NCBI GenBank assembly: GCA_021292165.1 | Contig: CM037879.1 | Span: forward strand, 281,121,772 to 281,185,771 | Origin: Shinisaurus crocodilurus | Taxonomy: Eukaryota > Chordata > Lepidosauria > Squamata > Shinisauridae | DNA: 64,000 nt | Direction of reading: 5' to 3' | Shown here: positions 9,824-20,392 of the stretch, in pieces | Numbering within the stretch: the stretch's first letter is position 1 | How the letters are laid out: the number at the start of each line of letters is the position of its first letter | Notes under the pieces: generated by a model | The model's input: only the letters and a program-made list of their open reading frames with translations | What the model was told of the DNA's origin: nothing | Database searches by the model: none | Translations under genes and position numbers: made by a program

Positions 9824-10295
9824 GCCTAGCCTGTGAGGAGGACGGCCAGCACATTTCCCCCCAGCTGAAGCTTCCAAACAATCATTAAGGGCAGCCCTAC
9901 CGGCAACATTAACAGTGATCTAGCCTCAAGGCTAACAAGGCATGAGTGACACTCGTCAGCTCTGAATCTGACATAAAGATGTTGAAATAAACCCATTCAG
10001 CCATTCTGTACTTTGGGCCATCATTCTATGAACTTTTCCAAGAACTACGTAAGTGGCACTTTCTGCCCTTATTCAAATGCTTCAATATCCGCTGGACTTG
10101 GGGAGCCTTTTCCCAAGGAGGGGGGGCTCTTTCAGGCCAGAAAACTGACTGGAAAGAGTCAGCTTTGTTCATGAGAAGAGACGGATCAAATGACAGCCTT
10201 CTGCGTTTGCAACATCACATCCTGTTCTGGGGGGAAAAGACACATTTATTAAGCATGGCTTTTTGCTTCTGTATGTTGCAAGCAGGACTTCTTCT
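9824..10295. other. Unassigned sequence
   Basis: No repeat or gene that I can identify. Confidence 0.35.
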
Positions 10296-10443
10296 CATTT
10301 ATTTATTTATTATATTTATACCCCGCCTTTTTTCCTGCAAGGAACCCAAGGCGGCTTACATAATCCTCCTCCTCCTCCTCTCCACTATATCCTCACAACA
10401 ACCCTGTGAGGTAGGTTAGGCTGAGAGTCAGTGACACCCAGAC
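10296..10443 (-). mobile_element. Sauria-type SINE, 3' part
   Basis: The minus strand reads CAGGGTTGTTGTGAGGATAT then GTAAGCCGCCTTGGGTTCC, ending in a TATAAATATAATAAATAAA tail. This is the body and Bov-B-like tail of squamate Sauria SINEs. The tRNA head is missing. Confidence 0.8.
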
Positions 10444-11455
10444 TTTTTGGTAGGGACTGCAAAGTTCTGGAATGAGCAGCACCTTGAGCGAGCACCTTGA
10501 GCGAGCACCCTGGCTCCCCACCCCAGCAGGCTGTAGCACACCGGCCTGCCACGTCAGTGAGAACTAGTTCAGGGCTCAGCCATACAGAAGAGGACAACGA
10601 TGTGCGTGCATTTGGCGGCTTGCCGGCGTACAAGCCGGCAATCCAGGAAGGGAAGCCACAAGAATGGATATAACCATTTGCTTGGTAAAGACAGAATGGA
10701 CGTACTGGCAAATGATAGCATATTAAATCAGAACCAGTAATCAAATATGTCGCTAACCTATATTACATCACTGTAATTAGATTGGGTACTCTAGATATGT
10801 AGTCTAGAGAATGTCCCTTTATGCACTGGAAAAAGAGATCATTTCTTTACTCTATTCATCTTCTGATGATAAAACAAATTGGAGACGGTTGAAAAGGTCT
10901 CCTGACGGTATACTCTCTGGACAACTGTAAAGAAGCAAATGCTATTTATTCCAAGCTTGCCGCCATCCCCTTGTACCTCCTGGCTAGGTAGAAAGTTTCT
11001 TCTTTTTTAAACCTTTTACTCTGCACATAATTACTTTAGATGAGTGGCTGGCCAGATCAGGAGGAGACCAACGCGAGAGAAAGGCGAAGAGCCATGATTT
11101 CAGCGAAAAAGCGAGCAGCTGAGGGTCAAACAGGGGCTGAGCCTTTAGCAAACTCCTCCGTGGGCATTTGTTCTTGAGGATACGATTGTGCATCCGCATT
11201 CTGTGTCTCACACACCATTTCCAAGGTGTGAGTTGGATTTCATAGTGTCTCGCGCCTGGAGAGAGTGTTTGTCACAGCTCCTTTTGATCACTGATTTGCA
11301 ACAGGTGCCTGCTTTGACCCGGCATAAACAAGCGACAAAGTGATGATCAGAAGGTTCCTTTCTGCAGATGCTCCGGCTTCACGTGTACAGCGGTGCTGGC
11401 AAGCGGCAGCTCAGGGAGCCAAATCCGGCTGACAGGTGGCTGCCAGCTAACGTAA
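10444..11455. other. Unassigned, mostly repeat-free sequence
   Basis: No family recognised. The part around 11000-11230 is moderately GC-rich and lacks simple repeats. Small frames have no domains. Confidence 0.35.
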
Positions 11456-12035
11456 GAACCTAAAAAGAGCCCTGCTGGATCAGGCCAAGGGTCCATCTAG
11501 TCCAGCATTCTGTCCACACAGTGGCCAACCAGCTGCCCGCGGGAAACCCACAAGCAGGACAGGAGTGCAACAGGCAACAGCCCATGTTCCCCAGCAACCC
11601 TCCTGCCCATGTTCCCCAGCAACTGTAGTACATGGGCATACTGCCTCTGATACTGGAGGTAGCATATAGCCAATCAGGACTCAGTAGGCATTGATTAGCC
11701 TTCTCCTGCATGAATGTGTCCAATCCCCTTTTCAAGCTGTCCAAATTAGCGGCCATCACTACATCTCGTGGAAGTGAATCCCATAGTTTAACTATGTGCT
11801 GTGTGAAGAAGGACTTCCTTTGATCTGTCCTGAATCTCCCACCAATCAGCTTCATGGGATGACCCCACTGGGTTCTAGTATCATGAGAGAGGGAGAAAGA
11901 TGTCTGCCTATCCACTTTCTCCACACCATGCGTAATTCTGTGCGCCTCTATCTTGTCTCCCCTTACTTGCCTTTTTTCTAAGCTAAACCATCCCAGCTTT
12001 TGTAATCTTCCCTCACAGCGGAGTTGCTCCAGCCC
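11456..12035 (-). mobile_element. CR1-like LINE 3' part (subfamily CR1-B)
   Basis: The minus-strand frame 11460-11924 reads MEKVDRQTSFSLSHDTRTQW, then FRTDQRKSFFTQHIVKLWD, the ORF2 C-terminus. It continues into the same 3' UTR as the 9 kb copy. It is interrupted at its upstream side by the SINE at 12036. The 3' end on the plus strand is at about 11456 (GAACCTAAAAAGAGCCC). Confidence 0.75.
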
Positions 12036-12235
12036 CTTATTTATTTATTATATTTATACCCCGCCTTTTTTCCTGCAAGGAACCCAAGGCGGCTTACATA
12101 ATTCTCCTCCTCCTCCTCTCCACTTTATCCTCACAACAACCCTGTGAGGTAGGTTAGGCAGAGAGTCAGTGACTGGCCCAAAGTCACCCAGTGAGTTTCA
12201 TGGCTGAGCAGGGGACTAGAACCCGAGTCTCTTGG
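12036..12235 (-). mobile_element. Sauria-type SINE
   Basis: The minus strand carries GGGTTCTAGTCCCCTGCTC (box B region), GTGACTTTGGGCCAGTCACT, CACAGGGTTGTTGTGAGG and the TATAAATATAATAAATAAAT tail. The far 5' box A end is lost. It abuts the CR1-B fragment. Confidence 0.75.
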
Positions 12236-12499
12236 GAGACTCTTGGCTGCTCTTGCTCCTCATCTTCTCACTCAGCATTGCTACCGCTTTCTTGCTTGCC
12301 AAGCAGAGAGCCAGGGAGCAAGCAGGTAGCGGCATCTCCCTCTTCTCTTTCTCGCCTCCACCGTTGCCTGGGCCAGAGCAAGAGGCAAGTGAACAAGCAG
12401 GTTGCAATGGCGAAGAGGAGGAGCAGGTCTAGGGGGCTCTTGTCAGTGGGCCGCCTGCCAGGGTGTGGGCCCTTGGCAAGTGCCCGACCGTGCCGACCC

Positions 12500-12700
12500 C
12501 TGGCGCTGGAGCTGCATGTGCCACACAGCCCATCCGACTCCCTGTAGGCTACCCTACTGCCCTCAGATGCAGTGGAGGATGCTGTCCTGTGGTCACTCTT
12601 GAAGTAAGCTAGAACTGCTCGTCTGGTTGGCTTCTGTGCATGAGACGGTGTGCGGAATCTTCCATCTCAGGCAGCAAAATGTCTTGGGCTGGCCCTGTGA
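12500..12700. mobile_element. Family N repeat (hAT-like)
   Basis: CCCTCAGATGCAGTGGAGGA and CTCAGGCAGCAAAATGTCTT followed by GGGCTGGCCCTG recur at 47055-47226 and, partly, at 54190-54225. The GGCTGGCCCTG terminus suggests a hAT family. Confidence 0.45.
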
Positions 12701-13352
12701 GTCCCTAAAGGAGAAGGCTAGGGCTATATTCTTAGCATTCTTGTTTCCCATGTAGACATTCGCCCACCACACACCCTGAAGTGTCCAGGGAAAGCTTTAC
12801 CTCTTGATTCTGCCTATTGTATGACCGCCAAAAAAACACACACTAAGGCCTGATTTCAATGCAGCGCTGAGCATGCAAGAAAAACCTGCCCATACAGTGT
12901 TCCACAAACCCACTGTGTCACATTCAATCGGGCCAGCTCACCTGCGCAGGCGGCATGAGCGTGGCAGAGCTCCGTGGCCTGGGTTGGCACCGCAGCCCAC
13001 TAACATAATGCCCGTAGCAGTTGCGGGCCCAGGTTAAGCGTCTTATCTGCCCATGTGGCTATAGGAACCCACTTTCTGCACGCCTGGCCTCTCAGCTGTT
13101 GCACACATTGTGGGGAATGAGCTGTCCGAGTGAGTCATTAGAATTATGGGAAGAGTAAAAAAACATTAGCGGAACAATAACAATCCCGCTCTACTCTTTG
13201 CGACGGAGACAGCACGTGCTTATTTCGACAGGCTTTGGATGTGTAACGTGCTGCTTTTAATCTGCACATCCAGGGGGTTGCTTTAGATTGCATTGCAATC
13301 ATTGTTAACCATTTTTGTACTGGTTATGTATTTTGTTTTCAGTTGGACTTGA
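12701..13352. other. Unassigned sequence with a repeat-poor core
   Basis: No gene seen. The segment 13070-13330 is free of recognised repeats and contains GGAACAATAACAATCC, two adjacent SOX-like ACAAT words, and GATTGCATTGCAATCATTGTT. Possible regulatory DNA, unproven. Confidence 0.3.
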
Positions 13353-13395
13353 ACCATGCTAGTGGGGATGATGGGAGTTGTGGTCCAGCGCATCT
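13353..13395. mobile_element. Family A' MITE remnant
   Basis: Only one arm remains (CATGCTAGTGGGGATGATGG then GAGTTGTGGTCCAGC). Confidence 0.4.
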
Positions 13396-13862
13396 CTAGC
13401 GGTGGCTGATCTGAGCCATTCTGGGTGCTGTGTGAGCAGAAGACCAGGGCAGTGGTAGCAGTAGTGGAACTAAATCAGCAGAGTGTTAAAAGGTTGGAAA
13501 GAGCGAAGGAGTTCATTTTAGGTAGGTACTACTTTACATGGGTATTTTAGGAGTTATTTTAGCTAGGGAGAGATCCAAAGAAATGAAAGGTCAATCTTTA
13601 CCAGGGTTTGTTTTTCAAATCTATTTCAAAAAGGAAGAAGGCACGCAAAGAGAACACGATGCAATGCAGTGGATTTTAAACTCTCTGGCGGCAAACGTGT
13701 GTGTAAATACGTTTTTAAGACCATGCCTGAATCACGTGCCTGAATCACAAGAGAAGGGAGCCCCTCTGTCTTTGAGGTTGGTCCCCTTAGCTACTGCCCT
13801 TAGGAGGCTACGGGTGGAAACTGCAACAAAACTCCTCCTCTGTGATAACAAAAGTTGTAAGC
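13396..13862. other. Unassigned sequence
   Basis: No recognised family. The 170-codon frame 13538-14050 has no domain and its end is translated MITE. Confidence 0.35.
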
Positions 13863-14036
13863 CAGTGTTCTCCAACCTTGGGTCCCCAGATGTTTTTGGC
13901 CTACAACTCCCAGCATGCCCCAGCCAGCATAGCTGGCTGGGGCATGCTGGGAGTTGTAGGCCAAAAACATGCTGGCTGGGGCATGCTGGGAGTTGTAGGC
14001 CAAAAACATCTGGGGACCCAAGGTTGGAGAACACTG
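13863..14036. mobile_element. Family A hAT-like MITE with an extra duplicated arm (174 bp)
   Basis: The normal hairpin is expanded by about 50 bp. After the right arm reaches CCAAAAACAT, the element restarts at GCTGGCTGGGGCATGCTGGG and runs through the right arm again before ending GAACACTG. The flanks TTGTAAGC and CTGTAAGC agree at seven of eight positions. Confidence 0.8.
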
Positions 14037-14589
14037 CTGTAAGCAGTTGAAGAAGCAGAGATGGCAGGGAGCTGGGGCAAGTCCGGCAGGGAAATTATCC
14101 TGTCCTGGCAACTGGCCCCCAGTGTGCAGCTGCTCTGATACTGGGCTGGGGGGGACGATAGTGAGGACTTCCGGTGGGGATGAGTGATAGAGGCGGGGTG
14201 GAGGGAGCAACACCGGGCAAAATGGATTGGGGCCATCCAAGCTGCTTGGGTGGAGAGAGATAGGGGACTCAGATGCCTTCTGAGCTATATCTTGACCCCC
14301 AGACATTTGCCAGGGAGGATAGAGGGCAGCCCGGAGGGATCCCCAGCTAGGCATGGGGCTCAGGGAGTCCTGCGAGGAAAATCGGGGGGATTTACTCTTG
14401 CTCGTTTGGGCCCGCCTGGCTCCCTCTCAGTATTCCCAGCCAACCCAGATGTGTCCGACACATCTGGAGGGGAAGTCTGGTGCAGGTTGTGAGCGGCTGT
14501 CAAGCAGGCAAACCAAGGAGGTGCTCTTCCTTCAGGCATTTGGCAGTGTATGAGGATGGGGTCTTAATCGAGTCTTGGATCTCTCTGAT
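14037..14589. other. Unassigned sequence
   Basis: GC-rich, with several overlapping small frames on both strands and no recognisable domain. It adjoins an L2-like 3' end and may itself be an unrecognised upstream part of it. Confidence 0.35.
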
Positions 14590-14760
14590 TGTTGATTGCT
14601 TAACATTGTTTAGATATCTCTGTGTGTGCTCTGTTTATATGTTTGTATGTACATGGTTTTTATACTATGTATCATGGATTTCTAAGGTTTTTAATCTTTG
14701 TAAACCGCCCAGAGAGCTTTGGCTATGGGGCGGGGGGGTACCAAATGTAATAAATGAAAT
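14590..14760 (+). mobile_element. L2-like LINE 3' end
   Basis: TTGTAAACCGCCCAGAGAGC then TTTGGCTATGGGGCG and ATGTAATAAATGAAATGAA form the conserved 3' UTR end seen in many vertebrate L2 elements (zinc-strip-like CCGCCCAGAG and TTGGGCGG). Confidence 0.6.
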
Positions 14761-14960
14761 GAAGACGCTGTGTCTCTGGGATGCCCCATGCACTCCATTT
14801 CTTTCTTTGGCTCCCGTTTCCCTCCTCTCCCCATTTCTCCTCTTGGCTCACTCACCACTTTCTTCCCCCCCCCTTCTCCTCCTCCTCTGTTTTTGTCTCC
14901 TTCCTGACCCTTTGCTCGCCTCTCGCTGCCCCCTTCCTGTATCAGCCCTCTCCTCATCCT

Positions 14961-15004
14961 ACCACCACCTCCTCCTCCTCCTCCTCCTCCTCCTCCTCCT
15001 CCTC
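14961..15004. repeat. (CTC)n microsatellite
   Basis: Uninterrupted CTC triplets within a longer C/T-rich stretch (14810-15015). They produce artefactual Ser/Leu-rich and Gly-rich frames. Confidence 0.9.
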
Positions 15005-15340
15005 GCTTCTTCCCCCTCCCTGCATACAAAGCCAAGTGCCAGCAGTTGCTTGGCCTTAGCTGTCAAAACAAAATAAAATATAATAAATAAATAAAATGTG
15101 CTGAGCGGGCAACTTTGCAGACCGGCTTCCTCGCCTCTGTGTTCACTCCTGTTCCTTCCCCCTCCCCCCGCATGAGTACTCACATGCACACCTTTCCTTT
15201 TAATGTTTTTTGGGGGGTCTTTTTAACCCTGTTCCCCCCCCCCCCATATAAAGATGCTTTGTACTTGTGCATACCTCAAAGGTCCCCCGAGCATGCAGAG
15301 AGTCCTAGGGATGTGCTGATGCTGGGAAGGAACTATTATT

Positions 15341-15388
15341 TAAACAAAGCCAAGGCTACCGTGATCACGGTGGCCTTGGCTTTGTTTA
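15341..15388. repeat. 48-bp near-perfect hairpin
   Basis: Arms of 24 nt (TAAACAAAGCCAAGGCTACC and its mirror ending GCCTTGGCTTTGTTTA) meet at GTGATCAC with a single mismatch. It lies just before the CR1 insertion at about 15405. Unknown nature. Confidence 0.7.
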
Positions 15389-15404
15389 ATTAATAGTAAT
15401 TACC

Positions 15405-16273
15405 GTGATTCTCCCTCAGAACCACTGTCTATTATCTTTGAGAAATCATGGAGGACAGGTGACGTGCCAGATGACTGGAGGAGGGCTAATGTCGTTCCTA
15501 TCTTCAAAAAGGGCAAAAAGGAGGATCCTGGGAACTACAGATGAGTCAGCCTGACATCAATCCCTGGGAAAATTCTGAGCAGATTATAAAGCAGTCAGTC
15601 TGCAAGCACCTTGAAAACAATGCAGTGATTACTAGGAGCCAACATGGATTTGTCAAGAACAAATCCTGCCAGACTAAGCTGATCTCATTTTTTGATCAGG
15701 TAACCTCCCTTGCGGACTGTGGGCATGCTATGGACATAATATATCTTGACTTCAGCAAAGCTTTCAACAAAGTGTCTCATGATATCCTGATTAGCAAACT
15801 AGCTAAAAATGGGCTAGATGGAACAACCATCAGGTAGATCCACAGTTGGCTACAGAATCGGACTCAAAGAGTGCTGATCAATGGTTCCTTCTCAAACTGG
15901 GGAGAGGTAACAAGCGGGGTACCACAGGGCTCGGTGCTCTTCAACATTTTTATTAATGACTTGGATGAGGAGGTACAGGGAAAGCTTATCAAATTTGCAG
16001 ATGACACAAAGTTGGGTGGAACAGCTAATACTCTGGAAGACAGAAACAAAATTCAAAGTGACCGCGATAGGCTGGAGCGCTGGGCCGAAAACAACAGAAT
16101 GAAATTTAATAGGGATAAATGCCAATTCTGCACCTAGGAAAGGAAACCAAATGCACAGTTACATTATGTGGGATACTTGGCTCAACAGTACTACAAGCGA
16201 GAAGGATCCTGGAATTGCTGCATTAATAGAAGTATAGTTTCCAAATTGCGTGAAGTCCTAGTTGCCCTCTACT
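15405..16273 (+). mobile_element. CR1 LINE, reverse transcriptase part (left segment, degenerate)
   Basis: Codes in broken frames for CR1 ORF2 reverse transcriptase: LISFFDQVTSLADCG (about 15684), IIYLDFSKAFNKVSHD (motif A), GEVTSGVPQGSV (motif B), LIKFADDTKLGG (motif C, FADD active site at about 15998) and NNRMKFNRDKCQF. In-frame stops at 15542 and 15836 and small deletions inactivate it. It continues at 16859 after a nested hAT insertion. Confidence 0.85.
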
Positions 16274-16850
16274 CAGGACCGGTGCAGGGCAGTTTGGCGC
16301 CCTAGGCTAAATTATATTTAGCGCCCCCCCTCTCGTGCCGTGGGGGGGCTCCAGAGCAAAGCAGCCTTGCTCTGCAAACCTCCCCCCGCCGCTGGCGCTG
16401 GACCCCCCCGCATGCCGCCGCCGCCGGACCCCAGCGCATGCCGCCGCCGCCCCCCACCTACCTTCCCCCGCCTCCTCCGAAAAGGAAGTGATGCGACGGG
16501 ACCCCCGCGCTCTGTTTTTGGCTGGGGGAAACCAGGGTAACAGGGCTGTTTAAGCCCTGCTGCCCTGGTTCCTCCCGCCAAAACGGAGCGCGGGCGGGGC
16601 TCTGGAAACGGCATGGAGAAGGTAGGTGTGGGGGGGGGAGGCGGCGCGGGGTGGGGGGGAGGCGCCCAGGCTCGGCCCCACCACTACTCCGGGCGCAATC
16701 CCCCGCACTGACCTGGCTTTGTTGGCGAGGCGGGCGGGCAGGTGGGGCAGGAGCGCGCCAGCAGCGAAGAGGAGCGCAGCGTTTCTGCTCCCTCTTCTGC
16801 TACGCGCCCTAGGCAACAGCCTAGTTGGCCTAGCGGTAGCGCCGGCCCTG
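16274..16850. mobile_element. 577-bp GC-rich hAT element nested in CR1
   Basis: Ends CAGGACCGGTGCAGGGC and GCGCCGGCCCTG are imperfect terminal inverted repeats. CCTCTACT lies on both sides (16266-16273 and 16851-16858), a perfect 8-bp duplication. Internal mirrored words GCGCCCTAGGC and CGCCCTAGGCAACAGCC are present. The element is CpG-rich and carries no transposase. The CR1 sequence is continuous across it when compared with the 24 kb CR1 copy. Confidence 0.85.
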
Positions 16851-16858
16851 CCTCTACT

Positions 16859-17392
16859 CAGCACTGGTTAGGCCTGATCTTGAGTACTGAGTCCAGTTCT
16901 GGGCACCACACTTTAAGAAGCATGCAGACAAACTGGAAAGGGTTCAGAGGAGGGCAACAAAGATGATCAGGGGACTGGAAACAAAGCCCTGTGAGGAGAA
17001 ACTGAAAGAACTGGGCAGGTTTAGCCTTCAGAAGAGAAGACTGAGGGGAGATATAATAGCGCTCTTTGAGTACTTGAAAGGTAATCACACAGAGGAGGGC
17101 CAGGATCTCTTCTCGGCCATCCCAGAATGCAGGACACGGAATAATGGGCCCAAGTTACAGGAAGCCAGATTCTGGCTGGACATCAGGAAAAACTTCCTGA
17201 CTGTTAGAGCAATACAACAATGGAACCAATGACCTAGGGAGGTGGTGGGGTGCCCCACACTGGAGGCATTCAAGATGCAGCTGCACAGCCATCTGTCAGG
17301 GATGTTTTAACTTGGATTCCTGCATTGAGCAGGGGGTTGGACTCCATGGCCTTATTGGCCCCTCCCAACTCTACTATTCTATGATTCTAAGT
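16859..17392 (+). mobile_element. CR1 LINE, right segment and 3' end
   Basis: A frame 16963-17232 reads [20 protein letters not shown], then [20 protein letters not shown] and [18 protein letters not shown], the CR1 ORF2 C-terminus, then a stop and the 3' UTR ending CTATTCTATGATTCTA, the 8-bp-type CR1 terminus. Same insertion as 15405-16273. Confidence 0.85.
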
Positions 17393-17510
17393 CTGGCTCA
17401 CTTGTGCTTGACAGACTTCCTGCCCGCTTCTGATCCAATTATCAGAAGTGGGCTGAGTTGGGGGAGGGGATTTCCGCAGACTTCCATCTCTAAGATGGGC
17501 CACAATTTGT
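17393..17510. other. Unassigned spacer
   Basis: GC-balanced sequence with no recognised repeat, between the CR1 end and an AT-rich repeat. Confidence 0.3.
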
Positions 17511-17775
17511 GCATTTAAAAAAAAAAACCGCTAAGGAAATTGGCAGCAATTTGCATAACTTTACGCAAATTGCACATGGATCTAGCGATTTGCGTAAAAT
17601 TGGCCGACTTGAGGAAATGGTGCTAGATCCACATGCTTTATGGTTGCCAATTTGCGCAAAACATGCAAAATACCATAATTTATGTAATTTGTGTAAAGTT
17701 ACGTAAATTGTGTGAAGTTATTCAAATAGGGCCATTTGCACAAATTTCCTTGGCGTTTTAATAAAATGTGCAAAC
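17511..17775. repeat. AT-rich repeat built on AATTTGCGCAAATT words
   Basis: Multiple direct and inverted copies of AATTTGCRYAA and TTACGCAAATT. The same vocabulary fills the interior of family K at 30475-30640 and 43020-43380, so this is probably a remnant of that family without recognisable ends. Confidence 0.45.
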
Positions 17776-18744
17776 TGCGGCCCTTCTTAGAGAACAGAAG
17801 TCCACGAGCTGGCTCGACTGCCATCATAGTGAGTCAGCTCCAGTGCAGGGCTGGGGAACTTGAATCTAGTGGCTGAATTGTGATAATCCATTGAATTTTC
17901 ACCCCCCCTATTGGATTCCTCACAGATTCCTAGCAGAGACATCCTTCTTGTGCACAATTGGTGGGTTCTTTTGGCTATGTAAAGATCGGCAATCGCCCCT
18001 GGACACTGGAAATAGAGGGAATGTTGGGGTGTGTGTGTGTGTGTGTGTGTGTATGAGAGAGAGAATTAGCTAAATTTTGTAGGAGTCAAGCTGGGGCTTG
18101 TGGATTAGCCCCCCCCACACACACACCAGTTGTGTGTTCAAAGCACTCTACATGTTGTTGGGACATACATTGGCTGGCACTGAATTACAATGCCTCTTCA
18201 CTAGAAGAACGAGATTTCCGAAAGCTGAGAGTTGAGCTTTTGAAGTAGACCTCCGACTGTCACATCTTTAATTAGTCTTTGAATCAATAGCAGCTTTTGT
18301 GCGTGTGTGTACCTTCTAGCTCATTCCCCCAAGAATACAAGTCCTTTGCTAGAATAGTAATAGGAAGGATGATAGCTGAGAATTGTTGTGTGCGGTCAGT
18401 GAGACTTTGTACTGAGAATGAAAATGTTAACATAAGGTTAAAAAAAAAAAAGTTCCGTTATTTATTTCTTTGTGCAACTGCCTATTATAAATCTTAGGGA
18501 AAGAAAATAGCATTTAAAAAGTGTACAAACTTTACGTATGTTACTCAGAGGTGAGTAATTCCTCCGTTCAAAACAGTTGAGTTGTTCCTGGGGCTGCAGT
18601 TGCATGGAGAATATAGTATTTGCTCAGAAGCATCCTTGGATGCAGTTGCCAGACAATCTGCCACCATATTAATTGGCCCTGGGAAGGAGTGAATGATTCC
18701 AAGGATGAGCAGGGTCTGTAAGGTTGGCTGTGATCTCATGTAGC
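17776..18744. other. Unassigned sequence with GT/GA microsatellites
   Basis: A (GT)n run lies at about 18028-18052, followed by GAGAGA, and an A run at about 18440. No gene or family recognised. Confidence 0.4.
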
Positions 18745-18781
18745 CATTCATTCATTCATTCATTCATTCATTCATTCATTC
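18745..18781. repeat. (ATTC)n microsatellite
   Basis: Nine tandem CATT units. Confidence 0.95.
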
Positions 18782-18782
18782 A

Positions 18783-18872
18783 GGCCGCAATCCTATCCAC
18801 ACTTACCTTGGAGTAAGCCCCATTGAGCATAGTGGGGCTTACTTCTGAATAAACATGCCTAGGATTGTACTG
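18783..18872. mobile_element. Family C foldback MITE
   Basis: GCCGCAATCCTATCCACAC, then TGGAGTAAGCCCCATTGAG and its mirror ATAGTGGGGCTTACTTCTG, ending CATGCCTAGGATTGTACTG. A short palindromic element common in sauropsid DNA. The terminal GCAATCCTA word is shared with family B, suggesting the same transposase source. Confidence 0.65.
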
Positions 18873-18875
18873 TTA

Positions 18876-19335
18876 GGGCACAATCCGATCGATTGCACCC
18901 TTGGTGATCGCAAACCCCCAAACCTGGAAGCATCTGATCATCCAGTGCAGGGCGGTAGGAGCCGTGGAGGTGATCTTGTCCTCCAGCCCTGCAGATCTCG
19001 TAAGATGAGGGATTTTAGCCCATCTAAGGAGGGCACTTCCGAGGGGGAGGGAAGGAGGCTGGGAGAGGCTCAGGATAACTCATATCCTGGCCTCTCCAAT
19101 CTTCTTCCCTCCCCACCCACTGGAATGCCGCCTTTCCCCCCTCTCCAAGGTAGAGTCTCTGACCTCTGAGAAGCAGCCAGTGAAGTTCTCTCCGCGCCAG
19201 CTGTGAGGGGGCAGCGAAGGGGGTCGGATCCCCAACTCCCCCTTCTGAGGTCGGAGCGCCGTCCCCGACCTCGGAAGGATTTTACGAGCAATCCTATAGT
19301 CTCAGGGACACTCTCCCAGGGACCATAGGATTGCT
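18876..19335 (+). mobile_element. Family J non-autonomous element (Harbinger-like)
   Basis: Starts GGGCACAATCCGATCGATTG directly after family C and ends with a small inverted repeat, GAGCAATCCTATAGTCTC...GGGACCATAGGATTGCTC. The GC-rich interior corresponds to the reverse strand of 25505-25967 and to 23408-23600. No coding capacity. Confidence 0.55.
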
Positions 19336-19734
19336 CTCAGTGAATTTATAAGTCAACCTGCAGTACCAAGCTCCCAGGCATTGTCCCACCCACTGCCCCA
19401 ACCCCAATTTTCCTTTGGCCTTCTTGCTTTCAGGATCTGGACAAAATCCAACGTTGCTGAGTGAAAAAAAATCTGTCTATCATAATAAGTGGGACGTGCA
19501 ACAAAATCTTGCAGAGTATTATCCTCTTCCTAATGACAGTGCTCCTGTGCAGGTTGCCAGCTAACCAGTTATGCTGTTTTTGGGAATACTCCATTTCACT
19601 CCCTCGTCCCCCAGTCTTCTTTTCCAACCAACGTTCAACATTGCGTGGCTACGGAACATGTACAGTCATCATTGGACCTTTTTTTTTAAAAAAAAATCAC
19701 TGTTATGATTTTTTAAACATGGTATGTCTGTAAC
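19336..19734. other. Unassigned sequence
   Basis: No gene. The last 40 bases (19702-19742) match the reverse complement of 26089-26129, so they belong to a repeat carrying a family A insertion. Confidence 0.4.
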
Positions 19735-19742
19735 CCTTAGGG

Positions 19743-19882
19743 CAGTGTTCTCCAACCTTGGGTCCCCAGATGTTTTTGGCCTACAACTCCCAGCATGCCC
19801 CAGCCAGCTACGCTACGCTGGCTGGGGCATGCTGGGAGTGGTAGGCCAAAAACATCTGGGGACCCAAGGTTGGAGAACACCG
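19743..19882. mobile_element. Family A hAT-like MITE with perfect 8-bp duplication
   Basis: A 140-bp hairpin, CAGTGTTCTCCAACC to GAGAACACCG, flanked on both sides by CCTTAGGG (19735-19742 and 19883-19890). Confidence 0.85.
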
Positions 19883-20009
19883 CCTTAGGGTTTCCACGAG
19901 CATGCTGAAACCTCACTCTTGTTTATCAGTAAACCTGTTTGGGCTTCATTTCTGTTGGCACTCAACCTGTACTTGTTACCAGAGGGAATGTCAACACTTA
20001 ATATATGTA

Positions 20010-20222
20010 TAGCTCTTTAAAGTGCTCAAAGTGCTTCACCTGCCTTAACTATTGCAAGCCTTACATAAGTCGGTATTATAACCCCCCTGATGGCAGATGT
20101 GGAGAGTGAAGCTGAGAGAGGGAGCGGCTCGCCTGACACCATCTGGTGAGGTCACGGCAGAGGCAAGGTTCGAAATGGGGATTTCCTGATTTATAGCTCA
20201 GACTCTGAGCCATACCAACTCT
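20010..20222 (-). mobile_element. MIR-like ancient SINE
   Basis: The minus strand reads CTCAGCTTCACTCTCCACAT, CTGCCATCAG, GGTTATAATACCGACTTATG and AGCACTTTGAGCACTTTAAA, the familiar body and 3' region of MIR/CORE-SINEs. CGAACCTTGCCTC marks the tRNA-like box B side. Strongly diverged. Confidence 0.65.
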
Positions 20223-20392
20223 CATCTTCTACTTTGTCTTGGAGCTGTTTCAGAAAACCAAACCCTCCTAATAAGCATGGACCTCTGCAATTGCCAAGTG
20301 GCGAGAATCAATTGTAACCAAGTTGCCTGAAGCGATCCAACACATAAAAGACTCTGCAGCCATCTTTGTTTGGCAGGGAACAATAGTCTAGG

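Noticed and set aside
13800..14354. 184-codon minus-strand ORF and overlapping frames at 13538-14050
   Set aside because: Much of each frame is translated MITE arm (CSPTLGPQMFLAYNSQHAPA appears in many frames across the window), so these are artefacts of repeats.
14480..15076. 198-codon Ser/Leu-rich ORF and Gly-rich frames opposite it
   Set aside because: Produced by the C/T-rich tract and the (CTC)n microsatellite.
15871..16137. Intact CR1 polymerase gene
   Set aside because: FADD is present but frames are broken by stops and indels and the element is interrupted by a hAT insertion.
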